Below are positions 37,403 through 47,377 of a stretch of 64,000 nt of DNA, piece after piece; position 1 is the stretch's first letter; each line of letters starts with the position of its first letter. This stretch comes from JAIUNP01 sp020161975. GTDB lineage: Bacteria; Pseudomonadota; Alphaproteobacteria; Rhizobiales; Beijerinckiaceae. The notes beneath the pieces are model-generated. The model did not search any database and was not told the DNA's origin. It saw only the letters and a program-made list of their open reading frames with translations. The DNA is taken from contig DAIOGK010000013.1 in NCBI GenBank assembly GCA_036745275.1, positions 23,398-87,397 of the forward strand, given 5' to 3'. A program made the position numbers and the translations under genes.

Positions 37403-37819
37403 ATGTATACGCTCAACACTGCAATGCCCGTGCTGGTAGTCGACGACTACCAGACGATGGTGCGCATCATTCGTAACCTGTTGCGCCAGATCGGCCTTGA
37501 AGATGTTGATGACGCCCCCGACGGCGCTGCAGCGCTTCTGAAGATGAAAGAGCGCCGCTATGGCCTCGTGATTTCCGACTGGAACATGCAGCCGATGAGT
37601 GGCTACGACCTGTTGCAGCAGGTGCGGTCCAATCCCGAAACGCGCGATGTGCCCTTCATCATGGTCACGGCGGAATCAAAGACCGACAACGTGCTCGCAG
37701 CCCGCCGCGCGGGCGCCAGCAGCTACATCATCAAGCCGTTCAATGCCCAGACGCTGAAAGCCAAGATCGAGACCGTCTGCGGCCAGGCGGCCTATCCGGC
37801 AAGAGCGACCGTGGCATAG
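37403..37819 (+). CDS. Single-domain response regulator, CheY-like
   Basis: A 138-residue receiver domain with no output domain. Acidic pocket Asp14-Asp15, phospho-acceptor Asp59 (VISDWNM), Thr89 (MVTAES) and Lys111 (IIKPFN) are all present. The sequence resembles CheY and stand-alone CheY-like proteins of alphaproteobacteria (MQPMSGYDLL). No chemotaxis or kinase gene is near, so the partner is unknown. ATG 37403 has GAGGGG at good spacing; the frame is open to 37334. Its last 28 bases overlap the opposite HAD gene. Confidence 0.92.
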   Translation: MYTLNTAMPVLVVDDYQTMVRIIRNLLRQIGLEDVDDAPDGAAALLKMKERRYGLVISDWNMQPMSGYDLLQQVRSNPETRDVPFIMVTAESKTDNVLAARRAGASSYIIKPFNAQTLKAKIETVCGQAAYPARATVA

Positions 37820-38664
37820 GTCGGACCGTGGCTCGCCCCGGCCAGAAAGCCATGCAGGCCCGCCGCTGAGAAATCGCGGCCGGCAGGACCGAACTCCATC
37901 GAGTGAATACCGTCGAGGACGAACAGCGAGTCGATCCCGAAACCGCGTGCCCCCGCGATGTCCGTGCGGACGGCATCGCCAATGCCGAGCAGGCGCGACT
38001 TTTCGACCGGACGCCCGAGGATACGCTCAACCTCGCGCCGGGCGACATCATAGACGAGCGGATAGGGCTTGCCGACCCAGGTTACCGGCCCACCCATGCG
38101 TTCATAGAGATCGGCGATGGCACCTGCGCAGGGAATGAGTTTGTGCCCGCGCTCGACCACGATATCCGGGTTGGCGCAAATCAGCGGCAGGCGAGAGGCG
38201 AGCATCACTTCAAGCGTGCCGCGATAATCCTCCGCGGTTTCCGTCTCATCGTTGAGAAGTCCGGTGCAGAGCACATAGTCTGCGTCGGCCAACGCGACAT
38301 TGCGCGCCTTCAGCCCGGCAAAAACAGTGACATCGCGTGAAGGACCGATGTGATGGAACGGCTTGTCACCCTGTTCGGTCATGATCGACCGGGTCACGCC
38401 GCCGGACGAGACGATCGCATCCCAGGCGTCATCCGTGCCGCCAAGCTGGGCGATGAAGGCCGCGATATCGGCTGCCGGACGCGGCGCGTTGGTCAGCATG
38501 ACCACGGCAAGCCCACGCGCACGGGCCGCAGCCAGCGCTGCGTTTGCGGCGCGCGACACACGGACCCCATTGTGCAGAACACCCCAGACATCGCAGATCA
38601 ACGCGTCATAACGCGAGGTAATCGCGTCCAGCCGGTCGATCAGGGGTATGGGTGCGGTCGTCAT
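37792..38664 (-). CDS. HAD-superfamily class IIA hydrolase (TIGR01459-type)
   Basis: A 290-residue class IIA HAD protein. Motif I is LICDVWGVLHNG, motif II LTNAPRP, the motif III Lys is in VGKPYPLVYD, and motif IV is GIGDAVRTDI. The NagD-like cap with SSGGVTRS is present. Members dephosphorylate small sugar or nucleotide phosphates; the substrate here is unknown. ATG 38664 has AGGAGG 8 bases upstream. It is convergent with the CheY-like gene and follows the EAL gene on the same strand. Confidence 0.87.
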   Translation of the reverse strand: MTTAPIPLIDRLDAITSRYDALICDVWGVLHNGVRVSRAANAALAAARARGLAVVMLTNAPRPAADIAAFIAQLGGTDDAWDAIVSSGGVTRSIMTEQGDKPFHHIGPSRDVTVFAGLKARNVALADADYVLCTGLLNDETETAEDYRGTLEVMLASRLPLICANPDIVVERGHKLIPCAGAIADLYERMGGPVTWVGKPYPLVYDVARREVERILGRPVEKSRLLGIGDAVRTDIAGARGFGIDSLFVLDGIHSMEFGPAGRDFSAAGLHGFLAGASHGPTYATVALAG

Positions 38665-38720
38665 GGCATGGCCTCCTGAGTGTGTCCGGGACATGCCGTG
38701 GATGCGAGGCTTTGTAAAGG

Positions 38721-39800
38721 TCAGCCGGTCGCGCGAAAGCGGATGCTGTCCTCTGACCGCGCCCGCAATGGCGCCGTGCGCTCGGGTGCGCCTGCGGCCC
38801 GCCACGGCATGGCGGGAGCGTCCCTGCCTGTTTCGAAGGCAGCGCCGGCGGCCAGCCGGATGCCGCAATTGACAATCTCCGGAAGGTGGCGCGGATCGTC
38901 CACATGGTCAGCGACGACCGCGACACCCGCATCGGCAAGGCGCGCGTTGAGTTGCCTCAGATCGTCCATCCGGTTCAGGAACTGCCGGATATCGATGCGC
39001 ACATGATTAATGTTGCAGGCAGCCAGCGCCCGGGCATCAAGCCCGGTCTCCGTGCTGACGCTCAACATGAAACGGATGCCCGCCCGGGCCAGCGTCGCAA
39101 GGATTTCCGCTTCCCGCGCGCCGCCGCTGCGGATCGCGTTCTGGCTGATGCCGAGCATGAAACCAGCGCTAAATCCCGGTTCCTCCTGTGCCAGGCTGGC
39201 AATTTCGGCAACAAGCGCGGGAGATGCCGACAGAGGCAGATCACTGCCGATGAGCACGAAGGTCGTTGCGTTCGTGCGTGAGCGGATCAAGTCCAGAGCT
39301 ACATCCAGCCGCTCGTCAAGGTCGCCCGATCCGGCCAGCCGGCGGAACAGGCTGGCTCCATCGACGAGAGCGAGGGGCTCCACTCCCGCCAGCCGACGAT
39401 GCGGCAACGAGACGATCCGTCGCTGGGGGGAGGGCAGGGGTGCCATGCCCTGCGTGAAAGGCGAGGACGCCGTAGGAGCGGCCAATCCCCCCTGCCTGAC
39501 ATCGCCGCCGCCGTGCTCGACCTCGGCGAGGCGCTGGTTGAACTGCTTCATGCATCGGGCCAGCGCGAGCGCCTGCCGCCGCGTTTCATCCTGCCCGCTC
39601 GCAAGCCTGCGGTTGTCGCGGATCAGCAGCATGACCTGCACGAGATTGGCCACCGTGACGGCGCCCGCCACCCAGAGAATGACCGCTGCGACTTCATCCT
39701 GATTCTTGGCGTGGAGCGCGATGTAAACTGCGACACAGACCGGAGGAAGCAGGGCCAGCGACAACTGCATCGAGCGCCGGGCAAAGTCCATCAACCGCAT
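38721..39800 (-). CDS. Membrane protein with degenerate EAL domain (TipF-like layout)
   Basis: A 359-residue protein. Two membrane segments (LSLALLPPVCVAVYIAL and VAAVILWVAGAVTVANLVQVML) are followed by a coiled-coil-like stretch (about residues 75-100), a linker and an EAL-fold domain. The catalytic motifs are altered: EAL reads EPL, the DDFG motif reads SVST, and the xAEGVET segment reads ADHVDDP. It should not hydrolyse cyclic-di-GMP but might bind a ligand. The layout resembles TipF of Caulobacter, which acts in flagellar placement; no flagellar gene is near, so this is tentative. GGAGAC precedes ATG 39800. Confidence 0.75.
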   Translation of the reverse strand: MRLMDFARRSMQLSLALLPPVCVAVYIALHAKNQDEVAAVILWVAGAVTVANLVQVMLLIRDNRRLASGQDETRRQALALARCMKQFNQRLAEVEHGGGDVRQGGLAAPTASSPFTQGMAPLPSPQRRIVSLPHRRLAGVEPLALVDGASLFRRLAGSGDLDERLDVALDLIRSRTNATTFVLIGSDLPLSASPALVAEIASLAQEEPGFSAGFMLGISQNAIRSGGAREAEILATLARAGIRFMLSVSTETGLDARALAACNINHVRIDIRQFLNRMDDLRQLNARLADAGVAVVADHVDDPRHLPEIVNCGIRLAAGAAFETGRDAPAMPWRAAGAPERTAPLRARSEDSIRFRATG

Positions 39801-39902
39801 CGTCTGTCTCCACCTCGAGAACCGGCCCCACGCTCCGGTTTGCATCTGACCCTGCTTGGTGATTCGCATCGGCTCACGCTAGGATGGATAGAATCAGCGG
39901 TG

Positions 39903-39916
39903 CAATCTTAAGATTG
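39903..39916. promoter_or_regulatory. Perfect 14-bp palindrome upstream of the ridA-like operon
   Basis: CAATCTTAAGATTG is a perfect inverted repeat with no spacer, 36 bases before the GTG start of the RidA-like gene. The surroundings are AT-rich. It could bind a dimeric regulator. No regulator gene is adjacent. Confidence 0.5.
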
Positions 39917-39951
39917 TATAAACGACAAATACAACTTTAAGGAGAGGTACC

Positions 39952-40407
39952 GTGCCTCGCTTCTTCAACCCGAAGGTCACCGCGCGTCCGAGCTCCAAAT
40001 TCAGTCATGGCGTGGTCCATTCTGCGCGGGCGCGGCGCCTGGTCATGTCCGGCCAGGTCGGAGTGCTGGCGGATGGCACCATTCTGCCGACGCTTGAGGA
40101 GCAGATGGAGGCCGCCTGGGATAATTTGACGGCTGTGCTCGAAGAGGCGGGCATGAGCATCACGGACATCATCAAGATCACGGCCTTCGCCACGGTGCCG
40201 GGCTCGGTCGAGCTGTTTCGGGCCGTGCGGGACCGACGTTTGATGGGACACAGGCCGGCCTCGACCTATCTGGAGGTGACCGGGCTTGCGCGGCCCGATT
40301 TCCTGTTTGAAATTGAGGGCGAAGCCGTTTGCGAGGACGCGGACATGATTGCTGACGAATGGACCGGAACGCGGCTTGGCAGTTTTGCCGGCAACATCAG
40401 GAGTTGA
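39952..40407 (+). CDS. RidA-family (YjgF/YER057c/UK114) imine/enamine deaminase-like protein
   Basis: A 151-residue protein of the Rid superfamily. It shows SGQVGVLADGTI, ITAFATVPGSVELFRAVRDRRLMG and the Arg-containing HRPASTYLEVTGLARPDFL with IEGEAV at the end. RidA-type proteins remove reactive imines made by PLP enzymes. The GTG start has GGAGAGG upstream. It is first in a three-gene unit with a metal-binding protein and a PLP transaminase, which fits a protective role against transaminase intermediates. Confidence 0.88.
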   Translation: MPRFFNPKVTARPSSKFSHGVVHSARARRLVMSGQVGVLADGTILPTLEEQMEAAWDNLTAVLEEAGMSITDIIKITAFATVPGSVELFRAVRDRRLMGHRPASTYLEVTGLARPDFLFEIEGEAVCEDADMIADEWTGTRLGSFAGNIRS

Positions 40408-40409
40408 AG

Positions 40410-40613
40410 ATGGCCGATATCGTGTTGAATGTGGGCGGCATGGCCTGTTCGGGCTGCGCCAGCGCCGTTGAAGCCGCTGTAAAGAAGGTTGCCCCCGCTG
40501 CCGCTGTCGCGGTCGATCTGAAGGACGGCAAGGTGACCGTTTCGGGCGGCGAGGCTTCGAAGGACAAGCTCGCGGATGCCATTACCCGCGCCGGTTACGA
40601 AATCCGCGCATAG
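40410..40613 (+). CDS. Heavy-metal-associated (HMA) domain protein, CopZ-like
   Basis: A 67-residue single HMA domain: MADIVLNVGGMACSGCASAV with GMxCxxC (Cys13, Cys16), then beta-strands VDLKDGKVTVSGG and a C-terminal GYEIRA. Such proteins carry Cu(I) or similar ions. The ATG has AGGAG 8 bases upstream and sits 2 bases after the ridA stop. No copper ATPase is nearby, so its place inside a Rid/transaminase operon is odd. Confidence 0.9.
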   Translation: MADIVLNVGGMACSGCASAVEAAVKKVAPAAAVAVDLKDGKVTVSGGEASKDKLADAITRAGYEIRA

Positions 40614-40624
40614 GAGCAAAGACG

Positions 40625-41965
40625 ATGACAAGCGCGCTTCAGACCGCGGCAACGCCGAACGATCTGTCGAATTTTTTCATGCCCTTCACAGCCAACCGCT
40701 CCTTCAAGCAGCGGCCGCGCCTCGTCTCGCGGGCGGCGGGCATGTATTATTACACGTCCGATGGACGCGAACTTCTGGATGCCGCTGCCGGTCTCTGGTG
40801 TTCCAACGCCGGGCATAACCACCCGCGCATCGTGTCTGCCATTCAGGCGCAGGCCGCGGACCTCGATTATGCGCCATCCTTCAATGTCTCCCATCCGCTG
40901 GCCTTCCAGGCTGCCTCGCGGATTGCGGCGCTGGCACCGGACGGCCTCGATTCTGTGTTCTTCACCAATTCAGGCTCCGAGGCGGTCGATACCGCGCTCA
41001 AGATCGCCATTGCCTACTGGCGCGTGAAGGGTCAGGGGGCGAAGACCCGGCTGATTGGTCGCGAGCGCGGCTATCACGGCATCGGCATGGGTGGCATTTC
41101 GGTCGGCGGCATCATGGCCAACCGTAAGCAGTTCCACTCGATGATGATCCCGGGCGTCGATCACCTGCCCCACACCTATGATCGGGAAAAGCAGGCCTTT
41201 TCGCGGGGCTGCCCTGAATATGGTGCTCATTTCGCCGATGAGCTGGAGCGGATCATCCAGTTGCACGACGCATCGACCATCGCCGCTGTCATCGTTGAGC
41301 CAATGGCGGGGTCTACGGGCGTCCTGGCCCCGCCCAAGGGTTATCTGAAGCGCCTGCGCGACATCGCGACACGGCACGATATTCTCTTGATCTTCGATGA
41401 GGTCATCACGGGCTTTGGCCGCACCGGTGCGCCCTTCGCGGCGCTCACCGAGGGCGTGACGCCGGATCTCTTCACCTTTGCCAAGGGTGTCACCTCCGGC
41501 ACCGTGCCGATGGGCGGCGTGGTCTGCCGCAAGGATATGTACGAGACGCTGATGCAGGGGCCGGAACATGTCGTGGAATTCTGCCACGGCTACACCTATT
41601 CAGCCCATCCGCTGGCCTGCGCTGCCGCGATTGCCGCGATGGATGTCTATCGCGACGAGAAGCTCTTCGAGAATGCAAGTCGCCTCGAAGGCAAGTGGCA
41701 GGATGCGATCTATTCCCTGCAGGGGCTGCCCAATGTCATCGACATCCGGCAGTACGGGATCACGGCGGGTATCGAACTCGCCTCGCGCCCCGATGGTGTC
41801 GGCAAGCGTGCTTACGCTGCGTTGGAAGCCGGGTTCCATGACCACGGCATTGTCGTTCGCACCACCGGCGAGACGATTGCGGTCACCCCGCCGCTGATTT
41901 TCACTGAAAAGCACATAGACGAACTGGTGACCAAACTCGGCAAGGTGATCCGGTCGGTGGCGTAA
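40625..41965 (+). CDS. Class III aminotransferase, omega-amino acid:pyruvate (beta-alanine) type
   Basis: A 446-residue fold-type I PLP enzyme. The PLP lysine is Lys287 in LFTFAKGVTSG; FDEVITGFGRTG holds the cofactor Asp, and FFTNSGSEAVDTALKIA the phosphate cup. The N-terminal FFMPFTANRSFK and LWCSNAGHNHPRI match the omega-amino acid:pyruvate aminotransferase group (beta-alanine, taurine-like or amine substrates). It would yield malonate semialdehyde from beta-alanine, but no dehydrogenase follows. It is third in the ridA-HMA-aminotransferase unit, 11 bases after the HMA gene. Confidence 0.92.
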   Translation: MTSALQTAATPNDLSNFFMPFTANRSFKQRPRLVSRAAGMYYYTSDGRELLDAAAGLWCSNAGHNHPRIVSAIQAQAADLDYAPSFNVSHPLAFQAASRIAALAPDGLDSVFFTNSGSEAVDTALKIAIAYWRVKGQGAKTRLIGRERGYHGIGMGGISVGGIMANRKQFHSMMIPGVDHLPHTYDREKQAFSRGCPEYGAHFADELERIIQLHDASTIAAVIVEPMAGSTGVLAPPKGYLKRLRDIATRHDILLIFDEVITGFGRTGAPFAALTEGVTPDLFTFAKGVTSGTVPMGGVVCRKDMYETLMQGPEHVVEFCHGYTYSAHPLACAAAIAAMDVYRDEKLFENASRLEGKWQDAIYSLQGLPNVIDIRQYGITAGIELASRPDGVGKRAYAALEAGFHDHGIVVRTTGETIAVTPPLIFTEKHIDELVTKLGKVIRSVA

Positions 41966-41972
41966 CGGATTG

Positions 41973-41999
41973 GGTCCCTCCCCTTCGCAGGGAGGGACC
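41973..41999 (+). terminator. Strong hairpin after the aminotransferase gene
   Basis: GGTCCCTCCC (41973-41982) pairs perfectly with GGGAGGGACC (41990-41999) around a 7-base loop, 7 bases after the stop. No T-run follows, so it may be a terminator of weak type or an mRNA-stabilising hairpin. Confidence 0.5.
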
Positions 42000-42062
42000 A
42001 CCAACATGCTTGCCTCGCCTCGCCTTCCGTTTTAATCCGCGTGGCAACAGAAAGTTGCCGCC

Positions 42063-43580
42063 ATGACCGCTGAAAACAGCCCCAAAAAGCCGAAATCTGT
42101 GGAAGCCCGCGTCGCCAAGGGCTTCATCGACCGCGATGCCGCCGACATTGCCGCCACCGAGGCGATGATGCGGAAAATCCGCGAGGTGTATGAACTCTAC
42201 GGTTTCGAGGCGGTGGAAACGCCCTTCATCGAATACACCGACGCGCTCGGCAAATTCCTGCCAGATACGGATCGGCCCAACGCAGGCGTGTTCTCGTTTC
42301 AGGATGACGACGACCAGTGGCTGTCGCTGCGCTACGACCTGACCGCGCCGCTCGCGCGCTACTTTGCGGAAAATTACGACCGGCTGCCGAAACCCTATCG
42401 CAGCTATCGCGCCGGTTGGGTGTTCCGCAACGAAAAGCCGGGGCCGGGCCGCTTCCGCCAGTTCATGCAGTTCGATGCCGATACGGTCGGCGCCGGCAGC
42501 GTCGCGGCAGATGCCGAGATCTGCATGATGGCGGCGGATACGCTGGAGGCGCTGGGCATCAAACGCGGCGATTACGTCATCAAGGTGAATAATCGCAAGG
42601 TGCTCGATGGGGTGATGGAGGCGATTGGCCTCGGCGGCGAGGAGAATGCCGGAAGAAGGCTCATCGTGCTGAGGGCGATTGATAAGCTGGATAAGTTTGG
42701 AATTGAGGGCATCACCAAATTGTTGGGCGCGGGAAGAAAAGACGAGAGCGGAGATTTTACCAAAGGCGCAAACCTAACCGAAGATCAGATCGGCAATATC
42801 GTTGGCCTTCTATCTGCTACTCGGGACAATAAGATTAGTACAATGTCGGCGATGGACCACCACGTTGGCGAATATCCCGCAGCGAAGGCAGGCCTGAATG
42901 AACTCTGGCAAATTGCTGAACTAATTGAGGCAGCAGGTTATCAAGATCAGATAATGATCGATCCCTCCGTCGTGCGCGGTCTTGAATACTACACCGGCCC
43001 TGTTTTCGAGGCCGAACTGACTTTCCAAATCGACGGCGAGGATGGCAAGCCGATCCGCTTCGGTTCTGTCGGCGGCGGCGGGCGCTATGACGGGCTCGTG
43101 TCGCGCTTTTTGCCCGAGCCTGCCCCGGCCACCGGCTTTTCCATTGGCGTCTCGCGCCTCCTGGCCGCACTGAAGGCGGTGAACTCGCCCATCGTCACCT
43201 CGGCAAAGGTGCCGGGTCCCGTGGTCGTGCTCGCCATGGATAAAGACCCAGCGGCGATGGCCGGCTACCAGAAACTCGTCAGCGCACTGCGCAAGGAAGG
43301 CATCCGCGCCGAGATGTACCTCGGCAGCGCGGGCATGAAGCCGCAGATGAAATATGCCGACCGGCGCGGCTCAACCTGCGTCGTCATTCAGGGCTCAAAC
43401 GAACGCGAACAGGGCGTCGTGCAGATCAAGGATCTGGTGCTTGGCGCGACCATCACCGGCATCAAGGACCGCGCCGAATATCTCGCCGCGCAGGCCGAGG
43501 CCCAGTTCATGGTGCCGGAAGCCGAGATCGTCGCCGCAGTGCGGAAAGTCCTCGCCCGTTATGCGGCACCGTCGACCTGA
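42063..43580 (+). CDS. hisS: Histidyl-tRNA synthetase
   Basis: A 505-residue class II synthetase. Motif 1 region (YGFEAVETPFIEYTD), motif 2 (AGWVFRNEKPGPGRFRQFMQFD), the HisA motif LEYYTGPVFEAEL and motif 3 (GGGGRYDGL) are visible, with a C-terminal anticodon-binding domain. The length fits the long alphaproteobacterial type with an inserted segment. Between about 42641 and 42960 the base composition drops to roughly 48% GC against about 58-68% on either side, with codons such as CTA, ATA and ATT that are rare elsewhere, though the reading frame is unbroken. Confidence 0.97.
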   Translation: MTAENSPKKPKSVEARVAKGFIDRDAADIAATEAMMRKIREVYELYGFEAVETPFIEYTDALGKFLPDTDRPNAGVFSFQDDDDQWLSLRYDLTAPLARYFAENYDRLPKPYRSYRAGWVFRNEKPGPGRFRQFMQFDADTVGAGSVAADAEICMMAADTLEALGIKRGDYVIKVNNRKVLDGVMEAIGLGGEENAGRRLIVLRAIDKLDKFGIEGITKLLGAGRKDESGDFTKGANLTEDQIGNIVGLLSATRDNKISTMSAMDHHVGEYPAAKAGLNELWQIAELIEAAGYQDQIMIDPSVVRGLEYYTGPVFEAELTFQIDGEDGKPIRFGSVGGGGRYDGLVSRFLPEPAPATGFSIGVSRLLAALKAVNSPIVTSAKVPGPVVVLAMDKDPAAMAGYQKLVSALRKEGIRAEMYLGSAGMKPQMKYADRRGSTCVVIQGSNEREQGVVQIKDLVLGATITGIKDRAEYLAAQAEAQFMVPEAEIVAAVRKVLARYAAPST

Positions 43581-43581
43581 A

Positions 43582-43601
43582 AGCCCGCTGCAAGGCGGGC
43601 T
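43582..43601 (-). terminator. Hairpin between hisS and the DoxX gene
   Basis: AGCCCGC (43582-43588) pairs with GCGGGCT (43595-43601) around a 6-base loop. On the minus strand it is followed by TTTC. It lies just past both convergent genes and may serve the DoxX gene better than hisS. Confidence 0.4.
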
Positions 43602-43607
43602 GTGCCA

Positions 43608-44012
43608 TCAGTCCACCTCGCGTCCATCGACGGAAAACCGCCCCGCGCCCGCAGCAAACAGTGCCAGAAAGCCGCCGGCGATGGACAGGTTCTTCAGAAA
43701 GTTGATCTGCTGACTCTGCTGTGACCAGTCGTTGTGGAACATCAGCGCCGTCAGGACCGTGAAGCCGGCCAGAAGTACGGCGATCAGTCGGGTCTGCCAA
43801 CCGAGCAGAATCGCCAGCCCGCCGCCGAGTTCGGTGAGGATGACCAGCGGCAGCAGCGCGCCGGGCACGCCCGCTTTCGCCATATAGGCCTGCGTGCCGG
43901 CATAACCGACGATCTTCCCGTAGCCGGAAATGATGAACAGCGCCGAAAGAAGGGCGCGTCCGGCAAGAAGCGCGAGGTTATGCAGCGTTGGATTGTTGAG
44001 AAGGGCGTTCAT
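43608..44012 (-). CDS. DoxX-family membrane protein
   Basis: A 134-residue protein with about four membrane segments and the DoxX features LSALFIISGYGKI and VILTELGGGLAILLGW, plus HNDWSQQSQQINFLKNLSIAGG. DoxX proteins are associated with quinone or thiol redox processes, but no clear activity is known here. ATG 44012 gives the family N-terminus. No partner gene lies next to it. Confidence 0.85.
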   Translation of the reverse strand: MNALLNNPTLHNLALLAGRALLSALFIISGYGKIVGYAGTQAYMAKAGVPGALLPLVILTELGGGLAILLGWQTRLIAVLLAGFTVLTALMFHNDWSQQSQQINFLKNLSIAGGFLALFAAGAGRFSVDGREVD

Positions 44013-44141
44013 GACAATCGAAATCTCCGGTGTGATCTGGCGCTTTATAGCCGGTAGTCCGACCGGAGATGATCGGCAAAATCCGGGAGCATAATTGCAA
44101 AAACGCAATGAACTGTCTGACGCACGTTGCCCCTAATCACG

Positions 44142-44166
44142 AAAAAGACCCGGCGTCGCCGCCGGG
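44142..44166 (-). terminator. Rho-independent terminator of groESL
   Basis: CCCGGC (44149-44154) pairs with GCCGGG (44161-44166) around a 6-base loop. On the minus strand the stem is followed by TCTTTTTC. It lies 61 bases after the groEL stop. Confidence 0.8.
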
Positions 44167-44226
44167 CCTGATGTCTGGTTGGCGCCTGTCCGCTGCGGGG
44201 CAGGCGCAAATGCAGGGTTTGATGGA

Positions 44227-45867
<1,641 letters not shown>

Positions 45868-45951
45868 TGTGATGATTTCCTGTCATTGTGTTTCAATTCT
45901 GGGGCGAACGGCGCAGGGCCACTCGCTACGTGCTGGTCGCGGATCTCGGCG

Positions 45952-46239
45952 TCAGCCGATGATCCCCATGATGTCGGACTCCTTCATGATGAGGAGTTCT
46001 TCGCCATCAAGCTTGACCTCGGTGCCGGACCACTTGCCGAAGAGCACCTTGTCACCCTTCTTAACATCGAGTGGAACGAGCTTGCCCGATTCATCACGGG
46101 CGCCCGAACCGACGGCGAGAACCTCGCCCTCCTGCGGTTTTTCCTTGGCGGTGTCGGGGATGATGATGCCGCCCTTCGTCTTTTCCTCGCTGTTCAGGCG
46201 ACGGACGACGACACGGTCGTGCAGCGGACGAAACTTCAT
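45952..46239 (-). CDS. groS: 10-kDa co-chaperonin GroES
   Basis: A 95-residue co-chaperonin beginning MKFRPLHDRVVVRRLNSEEK with the mobile-loop region TKGGIIIPDTAKEKPQEG and ending ESDIMGIIG. It caps the GroEL ring. It is first in the groESL operon, behind a promoter and CIRCE operator. Confidence 0.99.
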   Translation of the reverse strand: MKFRPLHDRVVVRRLNSEEKTKGGIIIPDTAKEKPQEGEVLAVGSGARDESGKLVPLDVKKGDKVLFGKWSGTEVKLDGEELLIMKESDIMGIIG

Positions 46240-46315
46240 GGATCACTTCCTTCTGGACTGAATCGTTCCCGAAAGGCGTTGAATGCCAACGGTCGCCCTC
46301 TCGGAGGCACGACTG

Positions 46316-46342
46316 TTAGCACTCGCCCATCGAGAGTGCTAT
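46316..46342. promoter_or_regulatory. CIRCE element (HrcA operator) of groESL
   Basis: TTAGCACTC (46316-46324), nine bases, then GAGTGCTAT (46334-46342): one mismatch from the CIRCE consensus TTAGCACTC-N9-GAGTGCTAA. It lies about 77 bases before groES and directly after the predicted start point, so HrcA should repress transcription there. Confidence 0.96.
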
Positions 46343-46353
46343 CAACGCTTGGG

Positions 46354-46382
46354 TAGTTAGGGAGGGCGTGTTCAAGAGTCAA
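46354..46382 (-). promoter_or_regulatory. groESL promoter
   Basis: On the minus strand TTGACT (46382-46377) and TAACTA (46359-46354) are 17 bases apart, a good sigma-70-type match. Initiation would fall near 46347, just before the CIRCE operator. Confidence 0.7.
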
Positions 46383-46431
46383 GGTTCAGCCTCGACTTTT
46401 GGCCAAGACGGCCGATCACAAAGCGGTAGGG

Positions 46432-47307
46432 TTAACGTTTCGTCGCCAGAAAAGCGCCCAGAATGATCAACGCGGCGCCGGCAAGCGTACCCATGGTCAG
46501 GGTTTCGCCGAAAAACACCGTACCGATGATCGCGGCATAGATCAGGGCCGAGAACTCGATGGGCGCAAGTTGCGAGGCTTCGGCAAGCGAAAACGCCCGC
46601 GCAAGCAGCAGGTGGGCAGACACCGCCAGAATACCGAGGATTGCGAACAGTCCGAGATGTTCGGGCGCCGGCGCCTTCCAGACCACACCGGCAGCAGGCG
46701 CGATAAACAGCGCGGGAATCCATTGCTGAAAGAACACGATGAGATCGAGCGGGTCGCGCCGGGCGCGGGCGCGCAGCAGCGTCATCGAAAGCCCATAGGT
46801 GATGGACGAGACAAGCGAGGCGATGATGCCGAGGAGCGACCGATCCTCCTCATCGCCGCCAAGCCCGGCCACCATCACAAGCATTCCGGCAAATCCGAGC
46901 CCGAGCGCCGCAATGATGTAAGGACCGGGGCGTTCCTTCAGCAGGAGGACCGAAAACAGCGTCACGAAGAGCGGCGCAAGAAAGCTGAGCGTGATGGCGT
47001 CGGCCAGCGGCAGTTCACGCAACGCGTAAAAGAAGGAAAGCCCGGTGACGAGCGACAGGACACCGCGCACCACGTTGGCTTCCACCGTGGCGAGCGAGGG
47101 CCAGCCGGGCCGGGTGATCGAGACATAGACGAGGATCCAGAGCCCTCCGAACAGGTAGCGCAAGAAAGCGATCTGGAGCGTGTCAAATTGTGCAGATAAG
47201 CCCTTGATCAGCGCATTGAGCACCGAGAAGAGGCCGATGGCGGCAAGACCGAGCAGGAAAGGTTTGGCGCGCAAGGGCAAAACGGGCGGTAACGGATGAT
47301 TCGCCAA
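46432..47307 (-). CDS. EamA/DMT-superfamily transporter
   Basis: A 291-residue protein with about ten hydrophobic segments in two EamA repeats (for example LKGLSAQFDTLQIAFLRYLFGG and ARAFSLAEASQLAPIEFSALI). Members export amino acids or other metabolites; the substrate is unknown. The start is a TTG at 47307 with only a weak SD, so the exact N-terminus is uncertain. Its promoter region is shared with the divergent flippase gene. Confidence 0.88.
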   Translation of the reverse strand: MANHPLPPVLPLRAKPFLLGLAAIGLFSVLNALIKGLSAQFDTLQIAFLRYLFGGLWILVYVSITRPGWPSLATVEANVVRGVLSLVTGLSFFYALRELPLADAITLSFLAPLFVTLFSVLLLKERPGPYIIAALGLGFAGMLVMVAGLGGDEEDRSLLGIIASLVSSITYGLSMTLLRARARRDPLDLIVFFQQWIPALFIAPAAGVVWKAPAPEHLGLFAILGILAVSAHLLLARAFSLAEASQLAPIEFSALIYAAIIGTVFFGETLTMGTLAGAALIILGAFLATKR

Positions 47308-47377
47308 GCATACGCGATTTTCTGCCGTTTAAGCGTTCCTTATTCGCGCCCTGTTAGGCCTACGGGCGGGGAAAGCC

